Shown piece by piece: positions 1 through 9,128 of a stretch of 38,354 bases of DNA (position 1 is its first letter; each line of letters opens with the position of its first letter). The DNA lies in NCBI GenBank assembly GCA_965603285.1, contig CBFDCK010000016.1:1-38354 (forward strand), given 5' to 3'. The notes under the pieces were generated by a model, which saw only the letters and a list, made by a program, of their open reading frames with translations, ran no database searches and had not been told where the DNA came from. Both the position numbers and the translations under genes were made by a program. The stretch comes from JAUWPO01 sp965603285. Its GTDB lineage: Bacteria > Chloroflexota > Anaerolineae > Anaerolineales > UBA4823.

Positions 1-2
1 AG

Positions 3-281
3 TACCGCGATGTACGCTATGCGCTGCCGTTCCTGACCCAATTCTGGTTCTTTGCAACACCTATTGCCTACTCGATAGAAATTGTGCCTGAAAACTGGCG
101 GTGGATCTACAGCCTGAACCCGATGACTGGTGTAGTGGAAGGTTTCCGCTGGGCACTGCTGGGCACGGAGTACACCGTTGGGCTATTGGTGCTAATCTCC
201 AGCGTGATAGTGCTGTTGATATTCTTAGGTGGGCTAGCCTACTTTAAGCGCATGGAAGATAAATTCGCAGACGTGATCTAA
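3..281 (+). CDS. wzm: ABC-2 type polysaccharide export permease, C-terminal part
   Basis: This is the end of a gene that begins before the window; the frame is open from base 3 to a TAA at 279-281. The readable 92 residues start with YRDVRYALPF and continue with FWFFATPIAYS, a stretch typical of the last third of Wzm/TagG-like permeases. Two hydrophobic segments can be seen, one around TPIAYS and one in the last 40 residues. Such permeases form the membrane channel that exports a lipid-linked glycan across the cytoplasmic membrane, powered by a partner ATPase. The ATPase gene starts 2 bases after the stop, so the two are almost certainly co-transcribed. An internal GTG at 84 is not the real start because the homologous sequence continues upstream of it. 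Confidence 0.88.
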   Translation, partial: YRDVRYALPFLTQFWFFATPIAYSIEIVPENWRWIYSLNPMTGVVEGFRWALLGTEYTVGLLVLISSVIVLLIFLGGLAYFKRMEDKFADVI

Positions 282-283
282 TA

Positions 284-1549
284 ATGAGCGACACAATAAT
301 CCGGGTTGAAAATTTATCCAAGCGTTATCGCATAGGTGGCAGCCAAGGACATTTTAAATATGGCAGCCTGCGTGACAGCCTGGCGAATACAGCAAAAGCG
401 CCTTTCCGCCGCTTACGATCCTCATCGGATAGTGAAAATAAGAACCCCGGGTATATCTGGGCATTGAAAGATGTTTCCTTTGAGGTCAAACAGGGTGATG
501 TGTTAGGTATTATCGGTCGGAATGGGGCTGGTAAGACCACTCTTCTCAAGATACTCTCGCGTATCACCAAACCCACTGAAGGATTTGTCCGCTTGAGAGG
601 GCGGGTGGGTTCACTGCTGGAGGTGGGCACCGGCTTCCACCCCGAGCTAACTGGGCGAGAGAACATCTATTTGAATGGTGCTGTGTTGGGTATGAAACGC
701 GTTGAGATCGACCGAAAATTTGATGAAATCGTTGATTTCGCTGAGATAGAGCAGTTTTTAGATACTCCGGTAAAACATTATTCAAGTGGAATGTATATGC
801 GATTAGCTTTTGCTGTAGCAGCGCATTTAGAGCCGGAGATTTTACTGGTAGATGAAGTTTTGGCAGTAGGTGATTCTAAGTTTCAGAAGAAGTGTCTTGG
901 AAAGATGGAGCAGGTGGCTGGCGAAGGCAGAACGATTTTATTTGTAAGTCATCAGATGGCCGCTATACAGAATTTATGTACTCTATGTATGCTGATAGAG
1001 AAAGGAGTGAATTGCGAATTTGGTAATACGGAAACGGTGATATCTATATATCAAAAAGATGCAACTGCTATGACGAAAACATACCTAAAAGAAAGAAAGG
1101 ATAGAAGAGGTAATGGTAATATACACTTCTTATCATTTCGGTTACTAAATGATCAAGGAGATATTATAAATGCGGTACGAAGTGGGGAAAAGACAGCATT
1201 CGAATTACATTTTGAGAATAATTTAAAATCAACATTGAAGAATATTCAAATTGCTGTAGGAATTGATAATCAAATTGGTCAAAGAATAGCATTGATAAGC
1301 AACAAGATTAATGGGCAATACATTGATTTAGAACAAGAAATTCAATCTGTAAAAATAAATCTAGAAAAACTGCAATTGTTACCCGGAAAGTATAATGTTA
1401 CTCTGTTTGCTGATGTGAATGGAGAGATTGCAGATTGGATAAGGGATGCTGCGTTTTTTGAGGTTGTGTCAGATGATTATTACGGCTCAGGCAAATTACC
1501 CCCAGAATCGCAAGGCAATCTATTGTTGGATTATAGTTTTCAATATTGA
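284..1549 (+). CDS. wzt: ABC transporter ATP-binding protein, Wzt-like with C-terminal glycan-recognition domain
   Basis: The 421-residue protein has an N-terminal ATPase domain: Walker A GRNGAGKT at 78-85, signature YSSGM at 166-170, Walker B ILLVDE at 186-191 and the switch histidine in SH at 222-223. Residues from about 270 to the end form a second domain of the length and place of the Wzt C-terminal beta-sandwich, which in known Wzt proteins recognises the modified end of the glycan to be exported. It pairs with the permease just upstream. Base composition changes inside the gene: line 601-660 has 41 G+C of 60 by hand count, while the part coding the C-terminal domain is AT-rich like the genes after it. 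This suggests that the recognition domain was exchanged together with the downstream cassette. Confidence 0.92.
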   Translation: MSDTIIRVENLSKRYRIGGSQGHFKYGSLRDSLANTAKAPFRRLRSSSDSENKNPGYIWALKDVSFEVKQGDVLGIIGRNGAGKTTLLKILSRITKPTEGFVRLRGRVGSLLEVGTGFHPELTGRENIYLNGAVLGMKRVEIDRKFDEIVDFAEIEQFLDTPVKHYSSGMYMRLAFAVAAHLEPEILLVDEVLAVGDSKFQKKCLGKMEQVAGEGRTILFVSHQMAAIQNLCTLCMLIEKGVNCEFGNTETVISIYQKDATAMTKTYLKERKDRRGNGNIHFLSFRLLNDQGDIINAVRSGEKTAFELHFENNLKSTLKNIQIAVGIDNQIGQRIALISNKINGQYIDLEQEIQSVKINLEKLQLLPGKYNVTLFADVNGEIADWIRDAAFFEVVSDDYYGSGKLPPESQGNLLLDYSFQY

Positions 1550-1576
1550 CAATCAATATTTTATTAGATATCAACC

Positions 1577-2302
1577 ATGCTTTCAAACCTTCGTTTTATC
1601 AAGATGTATGCCGCGGAAGTATATAAAAGTGATCAAGTAAATTATTCATTTCAATATATATGGTCACTTATCAAATTCTTTCCTTCTTGGATAAATAACA
1701 TAAATACAAATAAGAAATCTCTTGAAGATGAAATACCTTGGATAACATTTACTGCCTTAGAATGGTTGAACAACAATATTAAGCCTGAAATGAGAGTCTT
1801 TGAATATGGTAGTGGAGGTTCAACGTTATATTTTGTAAAGAAAGTAAAAGAAGTTGTTACTGTTGAACATGATAACGATTGGGCAATTAGGATAAAGAAC
1901 ATATTAGCAAAATCTAGTTTCAAGAATTATAAAATACTTTTAAAAGAGCCAAGGAAAATTCCAAACGAAAGTAGAAACTCGAATGATCCAAACAGCTATT
2001 TGTCAGGTAATTGTATTTATTCTGGGCTATCTTTTGATAAATATGTTTGTACAATTGATCAATTTCCAGATGAGTATTTTGATATTATTCTAATTGATGG
2101 TAGAGCAAGGCATTCGAGTTTAAGGCATTCAATTAAAAAAGTTAAACCTAATGGTTCAATGATTTTAGATAATTCGGAAAGGCAGAGGTACAGTAATTCC
2201 ATTTCTAATCTAAACCTTATCAAATGGAAGAGAAAAGATTTCTTTGGACCGGGCCCTTACAATTTATATTTTTGGCAAACAACAGTATGGATTAGGGAAT
2301 GA
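1577..2302 (+). CDS. Putative class I SAM-dependent methyltransferase
   Basis: The 241-residue soluble protein shows a SAM-binding motif I (EYGSGGST, residues 76-83), an acidic motif II (VEHD, 96-99) and a motif IV-like DIILIDGRARH (169-179). These fit a class I methyltransferase of the kind found in polysaccharide loci; the substrate is not readable, and a sugar hydroxyl or an intermediate is the natural guess. The gene is strongly AT-rich (18 G+C of 60 in line 1801-1860). Its stop overlaps the start of the next gene by ATGA, so the two are translationally coupled. The first ATG at 1577 has no clear ribosome-binding site, and a start at residue 10 is possible. Confidence 0.72.
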   Translation: MLSNLRFIKMYAAEVYKSDQVNYSFQYIWSLIKFFPSWINNINTNKKSLEDEIPWITFTALEWLNNNIKPEMRVFEYGSGGSTLYFVKKVKEVVTVEHDNDWAIRIKNILAKSSFKNYKILLKEPRKIPNESRNSNDPNSYLSGNCIYSGLSFDKYVCTIDQFPDEYFDIILIDGRARHSSLRHSIKKVKPNGSMILDNSERQRYSNSISNLNLIKWKRKDFFGPGPYNLYFWQTTVWIRE

Positions 2303-2988
2303 TGAAAAGAGGTTTCTTAAATATTTTAGAATCTATGGAAATACGAGTTACAAGAAAATCATTTGCATTAGATCAATTAGATATTAAACTTCTACCTTAT
2401 CTAAATTTTAAAGATGGTTTTTTTATTGAAGCCGGAGCATATGATGGAATGAATCAAAGTAATACGCTATATTTCGAACGATATATGAACTGGAAAGGAA
2501 TATTAATAGAGCCTATCCCGGAGATAGCAGATAAGTGTCGGAAAAATCGAACTAAGTGTATCGTAGAAAATTGTGCTCTTGTACCAATAGATTACTATGA
2601 TGATCATATCGAAATGTATTATTGTGGCCTTATGTCGTTAGTACGGGGAGCTATGAAAACTGAATATGAAGAATTATGTCATATTAATAAAGGAGTTGAA
2701 CTTCAAGAAAATGTGTCAGATTTTGACACTCTGACAGTTCCAGCAAAGAATTTAACGTCAATTCTTGAATACCATCGGATACCAAAGATTGACTTTTTTT
2801 CACTTGATGTAGAAGGATATGAACTCAATGTATTAAAAGGTCTTGATTTTCGCAGATATGCTCCTACATATATGTTAATTGAAGCGAGATATAGAAATGA
2901 AATATTTGATTACCTAAATCCATTTTATAAGCCTTTAGTAGAATTATCTCACCATGATATTTTATTTAAATATATCGGATCTGAATAA
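2299..2988 (+). CDS. FkbM family methyltransferase
   Basis: The 229-residue protein carries the FkbM signature: FFIEAGAYDGMNQSNT at 41-56 (SAM motif I), ILIEPIPE at 68-75 and FFSLDVEGYELNVLKG at 166-181. Family members O-methylate sugars or polyketide-type alcohols. Next to glycosyltransferases and a Wzt with a recognition domain, it could add a methyl cap to the glycan; in some ABC-exported O-antigens a terminal methyl group ends chain growth and is read by Wzt, but this is inference here. It overlaps the preceding methyltransferase by 4 bases and is equally AT-rich. Confidence 0.85.
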   Translation: MMKRGFLNILESMEIRVTRKSFALDQLDIKLLPYLNFKDGFFIEAGAYDGMNQSNTLYFERYMNWKGILIEPIPEIADKCRKNRTKCIVENCALVPIDYYDDHIEMYYCGLMSLVRGAMKTEYEELCHINKGVELQENVSDFDTLTVPAKNLTSILEYHRIPKIDFFSLDVEGYELNVLKGLDFRRYAPTYMLIEARYRNEIFDYLNPFYKPLVELSHHDILFKYIGSE

Positions 2989-3013
2989 GTATTTAATTGC
3001 TGGGCCTTTATAG

Positions 3014-4102
3014 ATGTTGCGGGTAGCCTTTGGAAACGCGGTTTATAAAAGCGATTCAACTACTGGGGGTAATGCCCATGTATATCAATTTGTATCCAAC
3101 GCAACTAAATTAGGGCATGAAATCTGGATGTGGCCAAATGACCAACATCCTGAGTCAAAAAAATTACCAAATTCACGTATCATGCAATTCAAGCAGCTTA
3201 GAAATTTAGATGCCTTGTACGTGCGATTAGAAAATGAACCAATTCGTTTACTAAATTTCTCAAGATACCCGTATAAGATACTGCTTGGATCAGCCTTACA
3301 TATATTGGAATTCAACACCACCCCAGAATTTGGAATTTACTTAGGTAATTCAGAAAAAGAAATTCGTAAACATAAAAAGATTATTAAATACTTTGGAAAA
3401 GGTTGTGACTTAGCTATCTGTGTATCTCGTGAGCTTGAATATTATGTGAAAGAGATTTTTGATATTAAGCATACAGTTTTCATTTCAAATGGTTCAGATC
3501 CTGAACTCTTTCGACCTGACCTAAATCCTGTTAAGCACATAAGAAGGAACAAAGAAGGATTAAATATTGTTTGGATGGGCAGTGCTGATATACACTGGCA
3601 TAATTTGGATTTATTACTAGAAACAGCTCGATTAATTAATTGTCGTGAGGAAAGTTCGAATATCCAATTTTATATTATTGGAAAGGGACTGGAATCAAAA
3701 TTAATTATTCCTCCGAATGTAATTTATGTTGGAGAAATTGAATACAAAAACTTACCATATTGGTTAGCCGGGATGGATATTGGGTTGATTCTTTATCACC
3801 AGGGTCCTAGCTTTTACAGTTCACCTTTGAAATTATTCGATTACATGTCGAGTGGATTAACCGTCGTAGGAACATATCAACCTCAGATGTATGATGTATT
3901 TAATGAGCTTAATCAATTAGATTTAATAGTCTCAAAAAATAATCCGGAAGCTTTGGCCAAGATCTTGTCGAAACTGTTATTGAACCGAGAACGCCGTTAT
4001 GTCCAAGGAGAAGCTGGTCGAAATTTGATTATCCATAAATATAATTGGCAAAATTTAGTAAATAGCATATTTAATGAAATCCAATCTTTATTATTGTATT
4101 AA
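3014..4102 (+). CDS. Glycosyltransferase, GT4-like (GT-B fold)
   Basis: The 362-residue protein has a two-domain GT-B layout. The N-terminal half ends near FISNGSDPELFRPD, the usual linker into the nucleotide-sugar domain. The C-terminal half contains WMGSADIHWHN, VIYVGEIEYKNLPYWLAGMD and PLKLFDYMSSGLTVVGT. The last motif occupies the position of the GT4 E-x7-E motif but lacks the first glutamate, a common variant. The protein should transfer a sugar from a nucleotide donor to the lipid-linked glycan at the inner face of the membrane. Donor and acceptor cannot be read. The gene follows the FkbM gene by 25 bases and lies in the AT-rich segment. Confidence 0.82.
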   Translation: MLRVAFGNAVYKSDSTTGGNAHVYQFVSNATKLGHEIWMWPNDQHPESKKLPNSRIMQFKQLRNLDALYVRLENEPIRLLNFSRYPYKILLGSALHILEFNTTPEFGIYLGNSEKEIRKHKKIIKYFGKGCDLAICVSRELEYYVKEIFDIKHTVFISNGSDPELFRPDLNPVKHIRRNKEGLNIVWMGSADIHWHNLDLLLETARLINCREESSNIQFYIIGKGLESKLIIPPNVIYVGEIEYKNLPYWLAGMDIGLILYHQGPSFYSSPLKLFDYMSSGLTVVGTYQPQMYDVFNELNQLDLIVSKNNPEALAKILSKLLLNRERRYVQGEAGRNLIIHKYNWQNLVNSIFNEIQSLLLY

Positions 4103-4483
4103 TAGATGATTCACAAAAATTTGTGTTAATGGTTATTATTATTGATGTTGATTTATTCAGTTATATCTTGCCCAATTGAATTGCAAAAGTACACTTCTTA
4201 CATGAAATTTGACGTTATCAATGCGCACTTGAATACTGTGACTGATGTTTGAAATTTCAGGTAATCCATGACGATTATTGGTAAAATGAGTAATTTTGAC
4301 TATATATCTATGACGCCACTAAAAAAAAGGATTCTCGTTCTAATTCGGTGGGATGGAAAAGCATGTTTTCGTCAATGTTACAAGGTGTGTTCCTAAAAAC
4401 ACAGGTGTTTATGGTTTCCAAGTGGTGCGCTCGCCCAATCGCCCAAGGCGATTTTGAGAATTTTCACTGGACTTATCTATACA
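4103..4483 (+). other. AT-rich gap between two glycosyltransferase genes
   Basis: No gene is recognised in these 381 bases. A perfect 7-bp hairpin (AATCGCC, loop CAA, GGCGATT) lies at 4437-4453. A tight stem CACAAA/TTTGTG lies at 4112-4125, just after the upstream gene. Neither is followed by a proper T-run. The gap is unusual in an otherwise tightly packed locus and may mark a cassette junction or a deleted gene. Confidence 0.4.
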
Positions 4484-5452
4484 ATGCTAAATCTCAATAA
4501 TAAGCTACCCACTATCACTACTATTACTCCAAGCCTTAATCGCGCTAAGTTTATTGATGAAGCTATCAAGAGCGTACTGAATCAAGATTACCCACACGTT
4601 GAGCACATTATTATTGACGGGGGTTCTACAGACGGTACACTTGATGTACTTGCGCTCTACCCGAATCTGAAGGTAATCAGTGAACCGGATCAAGGTATAT
4701 ATGATGCGATCAATAAAGGTATTCGGATGGCAAAAGGTGACATAATCGGGATATTAAACTCTGATGATTATTATGAGCCTAATTTTTTTTCCGAATTAGC
4801 CGAAATATTTCATTCAAACCAAGATATTGATGCAATTGTGGGTGGGATTGACATACTAAAAATGGATGCATCAGGATCATGGAAACCGATTCTTGTTTTT
4901 CCAACTATAAATTACCAAAATTTTTGGTATCGAATAACGATTGGTTCACCTAACACGAACGGATGGTTTATCCGAAAAAGATTTTTCGATCAGATTGGAA
5001 TGTATAATCTTAATTATCCATCAGTTTCTGATCGAGATTTTATCCTTCGTATGGCATTTTCAAGTGTAAATTACTTTCCATTTGATAAATTAATTTACCA
5101 CTACAGAATCCACTCTAATTCCATCACTTTGGATGGAAGCTTTGATGGTGAAGCTGAGTTTATTTTTGAGCTTCGGAATCTAGTTGAAGATTACATAAAT
5201 AGCTCCAAGATCCATTTCTCAACCAAAAAGTATTTATTCGACTGGCACAGCGATATCATCTCTAGTCAAACCATCGCTGCTATACGGAAGAATAAAATTA
5301 GGAGAGCTACATTTTATGCAATGTATGGCTGTCGAATAAATCCAAAATGGCCATATCATTTTTTGAGAAGAATATTATTAGCAATTATTCGAAGAATAAT
5401 TGTGGTTTTTAATCCTCTTATTAAAGGAAGCTACTTGGTTTGCGATCATTAA
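4484..5452 (+). CDS. Glycosyltransferase family 2 (GT-A fold)
   Basis: The 322-residue protein has the GT2 pattern: TITPSLNRAKFIDEAIKSVL (13-32), IIDGGSTDG (43-51), DQGIYDAINKGI (69-80) and the metal-binding SDD in ILNSDDYY (90-97), then SDRDFILRM further on. It most resembles PGL/WcaA-like transferases that begin with TPSLNR and carry DQGIYDAMNKG-type motifs. I chose ATG 4484; the frame is open to a TTG at 4454, but that codon lies right behind a hairpin and has no ribosome-binding site. The C-terminus has a hydrophobic, basic segment that may bind the membrane. It is still within the AT-rich part. Confidence 0.86.
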   Translation: MLNLNNKLPTITTITPSLNRAKFIDEAIKSVLNQDYPHVEHIIIDGGSTDGTLDVLALYPNLKVISEPDQGIYDAINKGIRMAKGDIIGILNSDDYYEPNFFSELAEIFHSNQDIDAIVGGIDILKMDASGSWKPILVFPTINYQNFWYRITIGSPNTNGWFIRKRFFDQIGMYNLNYPSVSDRDFILRMAFSSVNYFPFDKLIYHYRIHSNSITLDGSFDGEAEFIFELRNLVEDYINSSKIHFSTKKYLFDWHSDIISSQTIAAIRKNKIRRATFYAMYGCRINPKWPYHFLRRILLAIIRRIIVVFNPLIKGSYLVCDH

Positions 5453-5472
5453 ATTATAAAATTATTAATCTG

Positions 5473-6537
5473 ATGAACTTTTCTGAAAAAACAAACACCA
5501 TTTATTTTATAAATGGAAGATACTTACACCAAAGAATAACGGGAGTTCAACGTTATGCCCGAGAAGTGATCCATTGCTTCGGGGGTAATAAAGTTTCGAT
5601 ATTATCTCCAGAAATCGACATTCTTAAGCGAGGTCCGTTTTGGGAGCAGGTTATTCTACCTTCGTATTTTAAGAATCATTCAATTCTTTGGTCTCCAACC
5701 AACACCGGACCCTTGGCTATTTCCAGGCAGGTTGTAACAATACATGATCTCAGTACTATAGACCATCCAGAATGGTTCAGCAAGCCATTTGCATTATGGT
5801 ACCGGTTTCTACTTCCTCACCTGGCAAAGCGTGTTCATCGAGTTATTACTGATTCACAATTTTCCAAAAACCGGATACTCGCTTGTTTTCAAATTCCAGA
5901 AAAGAAAGTAAAAGTGATTTACCCTGGTGTGGGTGAAAAATTTCGACCATCCACAGACATAGAAATCAACAGAGTCAGAAGCAAATATAAATTAGCTAGT
6001 ATTTACATATTAGCGGTCGGTTCTCTTGAACCACGCAAGAACCTACTTCGATTGTTGGATGCATATGAGAGAATGCGTGGGCAATATCCTAAAATGGAAC
6101 TTGTGATTGTTGGTTCCAGTGGCTACCCATTCAAGGATCCTCACTTGGATTCACTACCAAAAGGAACCCATTTACTCAGCGAAATACCAGATACGGATTT
6201 GCCCTCAATATATTCGGGGGCTCAATTTTTTGTTTATCCATCCATTTATGAAGGATTTGGATTGCCTATCCTGGAGGCCATGGCTTGCGGTACCCCCGTA
6301 ATCGCATCCAATGCTACTTCTATACCAGAAGTTGTCGGTGAGGCAGGGATGCTGTTTGACCCGTTTAATGTGGATGCTATCGCTACTGGAATGGAGAAGG
6401 TAATAAATGACCCAGATCTGCAAAACCACCTAACTGAGCTAGGTCTTCAAAGGGCAAAACTGTTCACCTGGGATCGCACCGCACAACAGGTTTGGGAATT
6501 GCTGGTTCAAGCACTTGAAGAAACCCAATATGATTGA
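5473..6537 (+). CDS. Glycosyltransferase family 4, mannosyltransferase-like
   Basis: The 354-residue GT-B protein starts with a region containing RITGVQRYAREV and VVTIHDLSTIDHPEWF, seen in GT4 mannosyl- and rhamnosyltransferases. It continues with VIYPGVGEKF, AVGSLEPRKNLLRLLDAY and the full donor-site motif EGFGLPILEAMACGTPVIAS, including both glutamates of E-x7-E. The frame is open from a TTG at 5440, inside the end of the previous gene, but ATG 5473 is the better start because the conserved part begins just behind it. The G+C content climbs along the gene, so the AT-rich segment ends about here. The last codons overlap the start of the next transferase. Confidence 0.88.
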   Translation: MNFSEKTNTIYFINGRYLHQRITGVQRYAREVIHCFGGNKVSILSPEIDILKRGPFWEQVILPSYFKNHSILWSPTNTGPLAISRQVVTIHDLSTIDHPEWFSKPFALWYRFLLPHLAKRVHRVITDSQFSKNRILACFQIPEKKVKVIYPGVGEKFRPSTDIEINRVRSKYKLASIYILAVGSLEPRKNLLRLLDAYERMRGQYPKMELVIVGSSGYPFKDPHLDSLPKGTHLLSEIPDTDLPSIYSGAQFFVYPSIYEGFGLPILEAMACGTPVIASNATSIPEVVGEAGMLFDPFNVDAIATGMEKVINDPDLQNHLTELGLQRAKLFTWDRTAQQVWELLVQALEETQYD

Positions 6538-7657
6538 ACGTAATAGAATCGCCTTCATCCATGATTGGCTGACAACCTTAGGCGGCGGTGAGCAGATCAT
6601 GGCGTCATTGTGGGAAATTTGGCCGGAGGCGCCCGTATACACACTGGTTTACGATCCCGATGGACCGTGCGGCGCTTTCACAAAGGGTAAAAAAATAAAT
6701 ACATCCTTCATCCATAGACTGCCTGGCGCGAAGCGCAACCACCGCCGCTACCTGCCCTTGATGCCGCTAGCCGTGGAACAATTTGATGTACGTGATTATG
6801 AAATTATAATTTCCAGCAGCCATGCGACAGCGCACGGCGTGCTAATAATGCCTGATCAACTTCACATAAATTATGTTCATACACCTATGCGTTATGCTTG
6901 GCACTTGTACCACCAATACTTGGAAGAATCAGGACTACAAAAAGGACTAAAAGGCTGGATCGCGAAGCTATTCCTTCATTATATGCGTTTATGGGATGTA
7001 TCAACTTCCAACCGTGTTGATGAGTATGTCGCTAATTCAAATTGGACCGCACAAAATATCTGGCGTGTTTATCGCCGTCATGCAACAGTTATTTACCCAC
7101 CAGTGGATGTAGCCTCGTTTGAAATATGCGAGAAAAAGGAAAATTATTATATAACAATATCTAGATTGGTACCCTATAAACGTGTAGATATGATCATCGA
7201 GGCATTCAAAGACTTGCCAGACTGTAAGCTTATGGTGGTGGGCAATGGACCTGACCTGGCGAATTTGAGATCAATGGCTGGAGAAAACGTTGAATTCCTG
7301 GGGTTCCTGCCGTTCAATGAATTGAAGGAAGTCCTAGGTCAAGCACGTGCCCTTGTATATGCCGCGGTGGAGGACTTCGGTATAGTACCGCTAGAAGCCC
7401 AAGCCTGCGGTACGCCAGTGATCGCTTTCGGGAAAGGTGGTGTGCTGGAAACGGTGATCGATGGGCAAACTGGCCTACTTTTCGAAGAGCAGACCCAGGA
7501 AAGCCTGGTTGCAGCAGTGGAACGCTTCGAAAAAAGCGAGATACACTTGGATCCCCAAGTCTTACGCAGACACGCTGAACGATTCAGCAAAAAACGCTTC
7601 AAACATGAAATCACCCGTTTTGTAGAATTGAAATGGGGTGAATTTCGCAAGTCATGA
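6530..7657 (+). CDS. Glycosyltransferase family 4, WbaZ-like
   Basis: The 375-residue GT-B protein opens with IAFIHDWLTTLGGGEQIM, followed by a segment with NYVHTPMRYAWHLYHQYL. Both are characteristic of WbaZ-like mannosyltransferases of O-antigen and exopolysaccharide loci. The donor-binding half has YYITISRLVPYKRVDMIIEA, VGNGPDL and EDFGIVPLEAQACGTPVIAF with both catalytic-site glutamates. ATG 6530 is preferred over the upstream TTG at 6515. The gene overlaps the previous one by 8 bases, and its own stop overlaps the next start (ATGA), which indicates coupled translation. Base composition is back to the level of the flanks. Confidence 0.87.
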   Translation: MIERNRIAFIHDWLTTLGGGEQIMASLWEIWPEAPVYTLVYDPDGPCGAFTKGKKINTSFIHRLPGAKRNHRRYLPLMPLAVEQFDVRDYEIIISSSHATAHGVLIMPDQLHINYVHTPMRYAWHLYHQYLEESGLQKGLKGWIAKLFLHYMRLWDVSTSNRVDEYVANSNWTAQNIWRVYRRHATVIYPPVDVASFEICEKKENYYITISRLVPYKRVDMIIEAFKDLPDCKLMVVGNGPDLANLRSMAGENVEFLGFLPFNELKEVLGQARALVYAAVEDFGIVPLEAQACGTPVIAFGKGGVLETVIDGQTGLLFEEQTQESLVAAVERFEKSEIHLDPQVLRRHAERFSKKRFKHEITRFVELKWGEFRKS

Positions 7658-9123
7658 AAACGCGAGAACAGTTGGCTAATTCTGAAACACAATCACCTCC
7701 TTCCACGCCCAGGTTCAAGATAACTGGCTTACAGAAACACGCTCGTTCTTGGATGACGATTGTGCTTGTGATGGCAGACACCTGCGGTTTATTAATAGCT
7801 GGCTTTGCAGGGATTGGACTGCGAATGATGCTCAGTGAACTGATCAATCCACCTTTTTATTGGAAATTAATTGCCTTAATACCGGTGTTCTTGTTGGTAT
7901 TTGCTCTTCGTGGTTTATATCCAGCGGTTGGTCTGAGTCCGGTTGTAGAAATGCGTCGCTTGACGTTCTCCACAACCATTGTCTTTTTATTTTTTACTAC
8001 GGCAACATTCTGGTTTCGAAGTGCCGAGTACTTTTCCCGCTTGGTTATTGCTTTCTCTTGGGGATTCGCAATAATTACGATACCCATGTGCCGCTGGCTT
8101 TTTCGTGTAATTGCTACTAACTCCGGTCTGTGGGGCGAACCAGTAGTGGTGGTTGGTAATGGACCGCAGACCCAAAGGACTGCAAAATTTCTTCTTGAAA
8201 GAATGCGCCTCGGAATCCGGCCAGTAGTCATCATCGATGACACTGGTAATATTGATGGTTCTCTTGTTCCAAAGTTGGCTATTGATCATTTTCTTTCTAA
8301 TGCAGGTCAAATGAGAGGTATACAAACCGCCGTTCTGGTCGATTCTGAACTATCAGAAACCCTTCGCAATTCTATTTTGGACAAACAAAGCTTCGAATTT
8401 AAACGCCTAATTTTAATTTCAGATTTTGGTTGGATAGGCAGCCTGGGAGTGACGCCTTACGATCTGGAAAGTTTATTAGGATTGGAGATTCGTCAGAACC
8501 TTCTAAATAAATGGGATCAAAGAGTTAAACGCCTTGTAGATATCACTGTTAGCCTGATGATGGGTGTTATTACATTACCTTTTACATTATTAATATCACT
8601 ATTGATCCCCCTCGATTCTAGGGGATCTATCTTTTACGGTCATGCTCGTATAGGAAAAAAGGGAAAACCTTTCATCGTCTGGAAGTTTCGAACGATGGTC
8701 GCTAATGCCGACCAGGTGTTGGCAAATTACCTGACCGATAATTCTGTTGCTAGAGCTGAATGGCAGGCTACCCAGAAATTGAGGCACGATCCGCGTGTCA
8801 CCCGGGTGGGTGGATTCTTACGCCGTACCAGTCTGGATGAGTTGCCCCAGATTTGGAATGTACTGAAAGGCGAGATGAGCCTGGTCGGCCCGCGGCCTAT
8901 CGTCACGGAAGAGATTGAGCGCTACCAGCAGGGCTACTTACTCTATCAGCGCGTACGTCCTGGGATCACCGGCTTGTGGCAGGTTTCTGGTCGGACAAAT
9001 GTGGGTTACGCTGACCGGCTGCATTATGACGAGTACTATGTACGCAACTGGTCAATATGGTTGGATATATATATATTGCTGCGTACAATTTGGGTGGTGA
9101 TACGAGGGGAAGGGGCGTATTGA
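7654..9123 (+). CDS. Polyprenyl-phosphate sugar-1-phosphate transferase (WbaP/WcaJ type)
   Basis: The 489-residue protein has four to five N-terminal membrane segments (about 30-150), a cytosolic nucleotide-binding-like domain with VVVVGNGPQTQR, and a C-terminal catalytic domain from about 290. The catalytic core shows the re-entrant helix, IGKKGKPFIVWKFRTM, DPRVTRVGGFLRRTSLDELP, LVGPRPIV and PGITGLWQVSGR. These are the hallmarks of bacterial sugar transferases that place the first sugar-1-phosphate on undecaprenyl phosphate and so start the repeat unit. Whether the sugar is galactose or glucose cannot be told. It is the initiating enzyme of this locus, and its start overlaps the preceding stop by 4 bases. 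Confidence 0.93.
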   Translation: MKTREQLANSETQSPPSTPRFKITGLQKHARSWMTIVLVMADTCGLLIAGFAGIGLRMMLSELINPPFYWKLIALIPVFLLVFALRGLYPAVGLSPVVEMRRLTFSTTIVFLFFTTATFWFRSAEYFSRLVIAFSWGFAIITIPMCRWLFRVIATNSGLWGEPVVVVGNGPQTQRTAKFLLERMRLGIRPVVIIDDTGNIDGSLVPKLAIDHFLSNAGQMRGIQTAVLVDSELSETLRNSILDKQSFEFKRLILISDFGWIGSLGVTPYDLESLLGLEIRQNLLNKWDQRVKRLVDITVSLMMGVITLPFTLLISLLIPLDSRGSIFYGHARIGKKGKPFIVWKFRTMVANADQVLANYLTDNSVARAEWQATQKLRHDPRVTRVGGFLRRTSLDELPQIWNVLKGEMSLVGPRPIVTEEIERYQQGYLLYQRVRPGITGLWQVSGRTNVGYADRLHYDEYYVRNWSIWLDIYILLRTIWVVIRGEGAY

Positions 9124-9128
9124 AAGGG

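Noticed and set aside
9057..9128. ATG 9057 as the start of the ligase-like gene
   Set aside because: It would overlap the conserved end of the sugar transferase by 67 bases; the hydrophobic N-terminus of the ligase begins after 9129.
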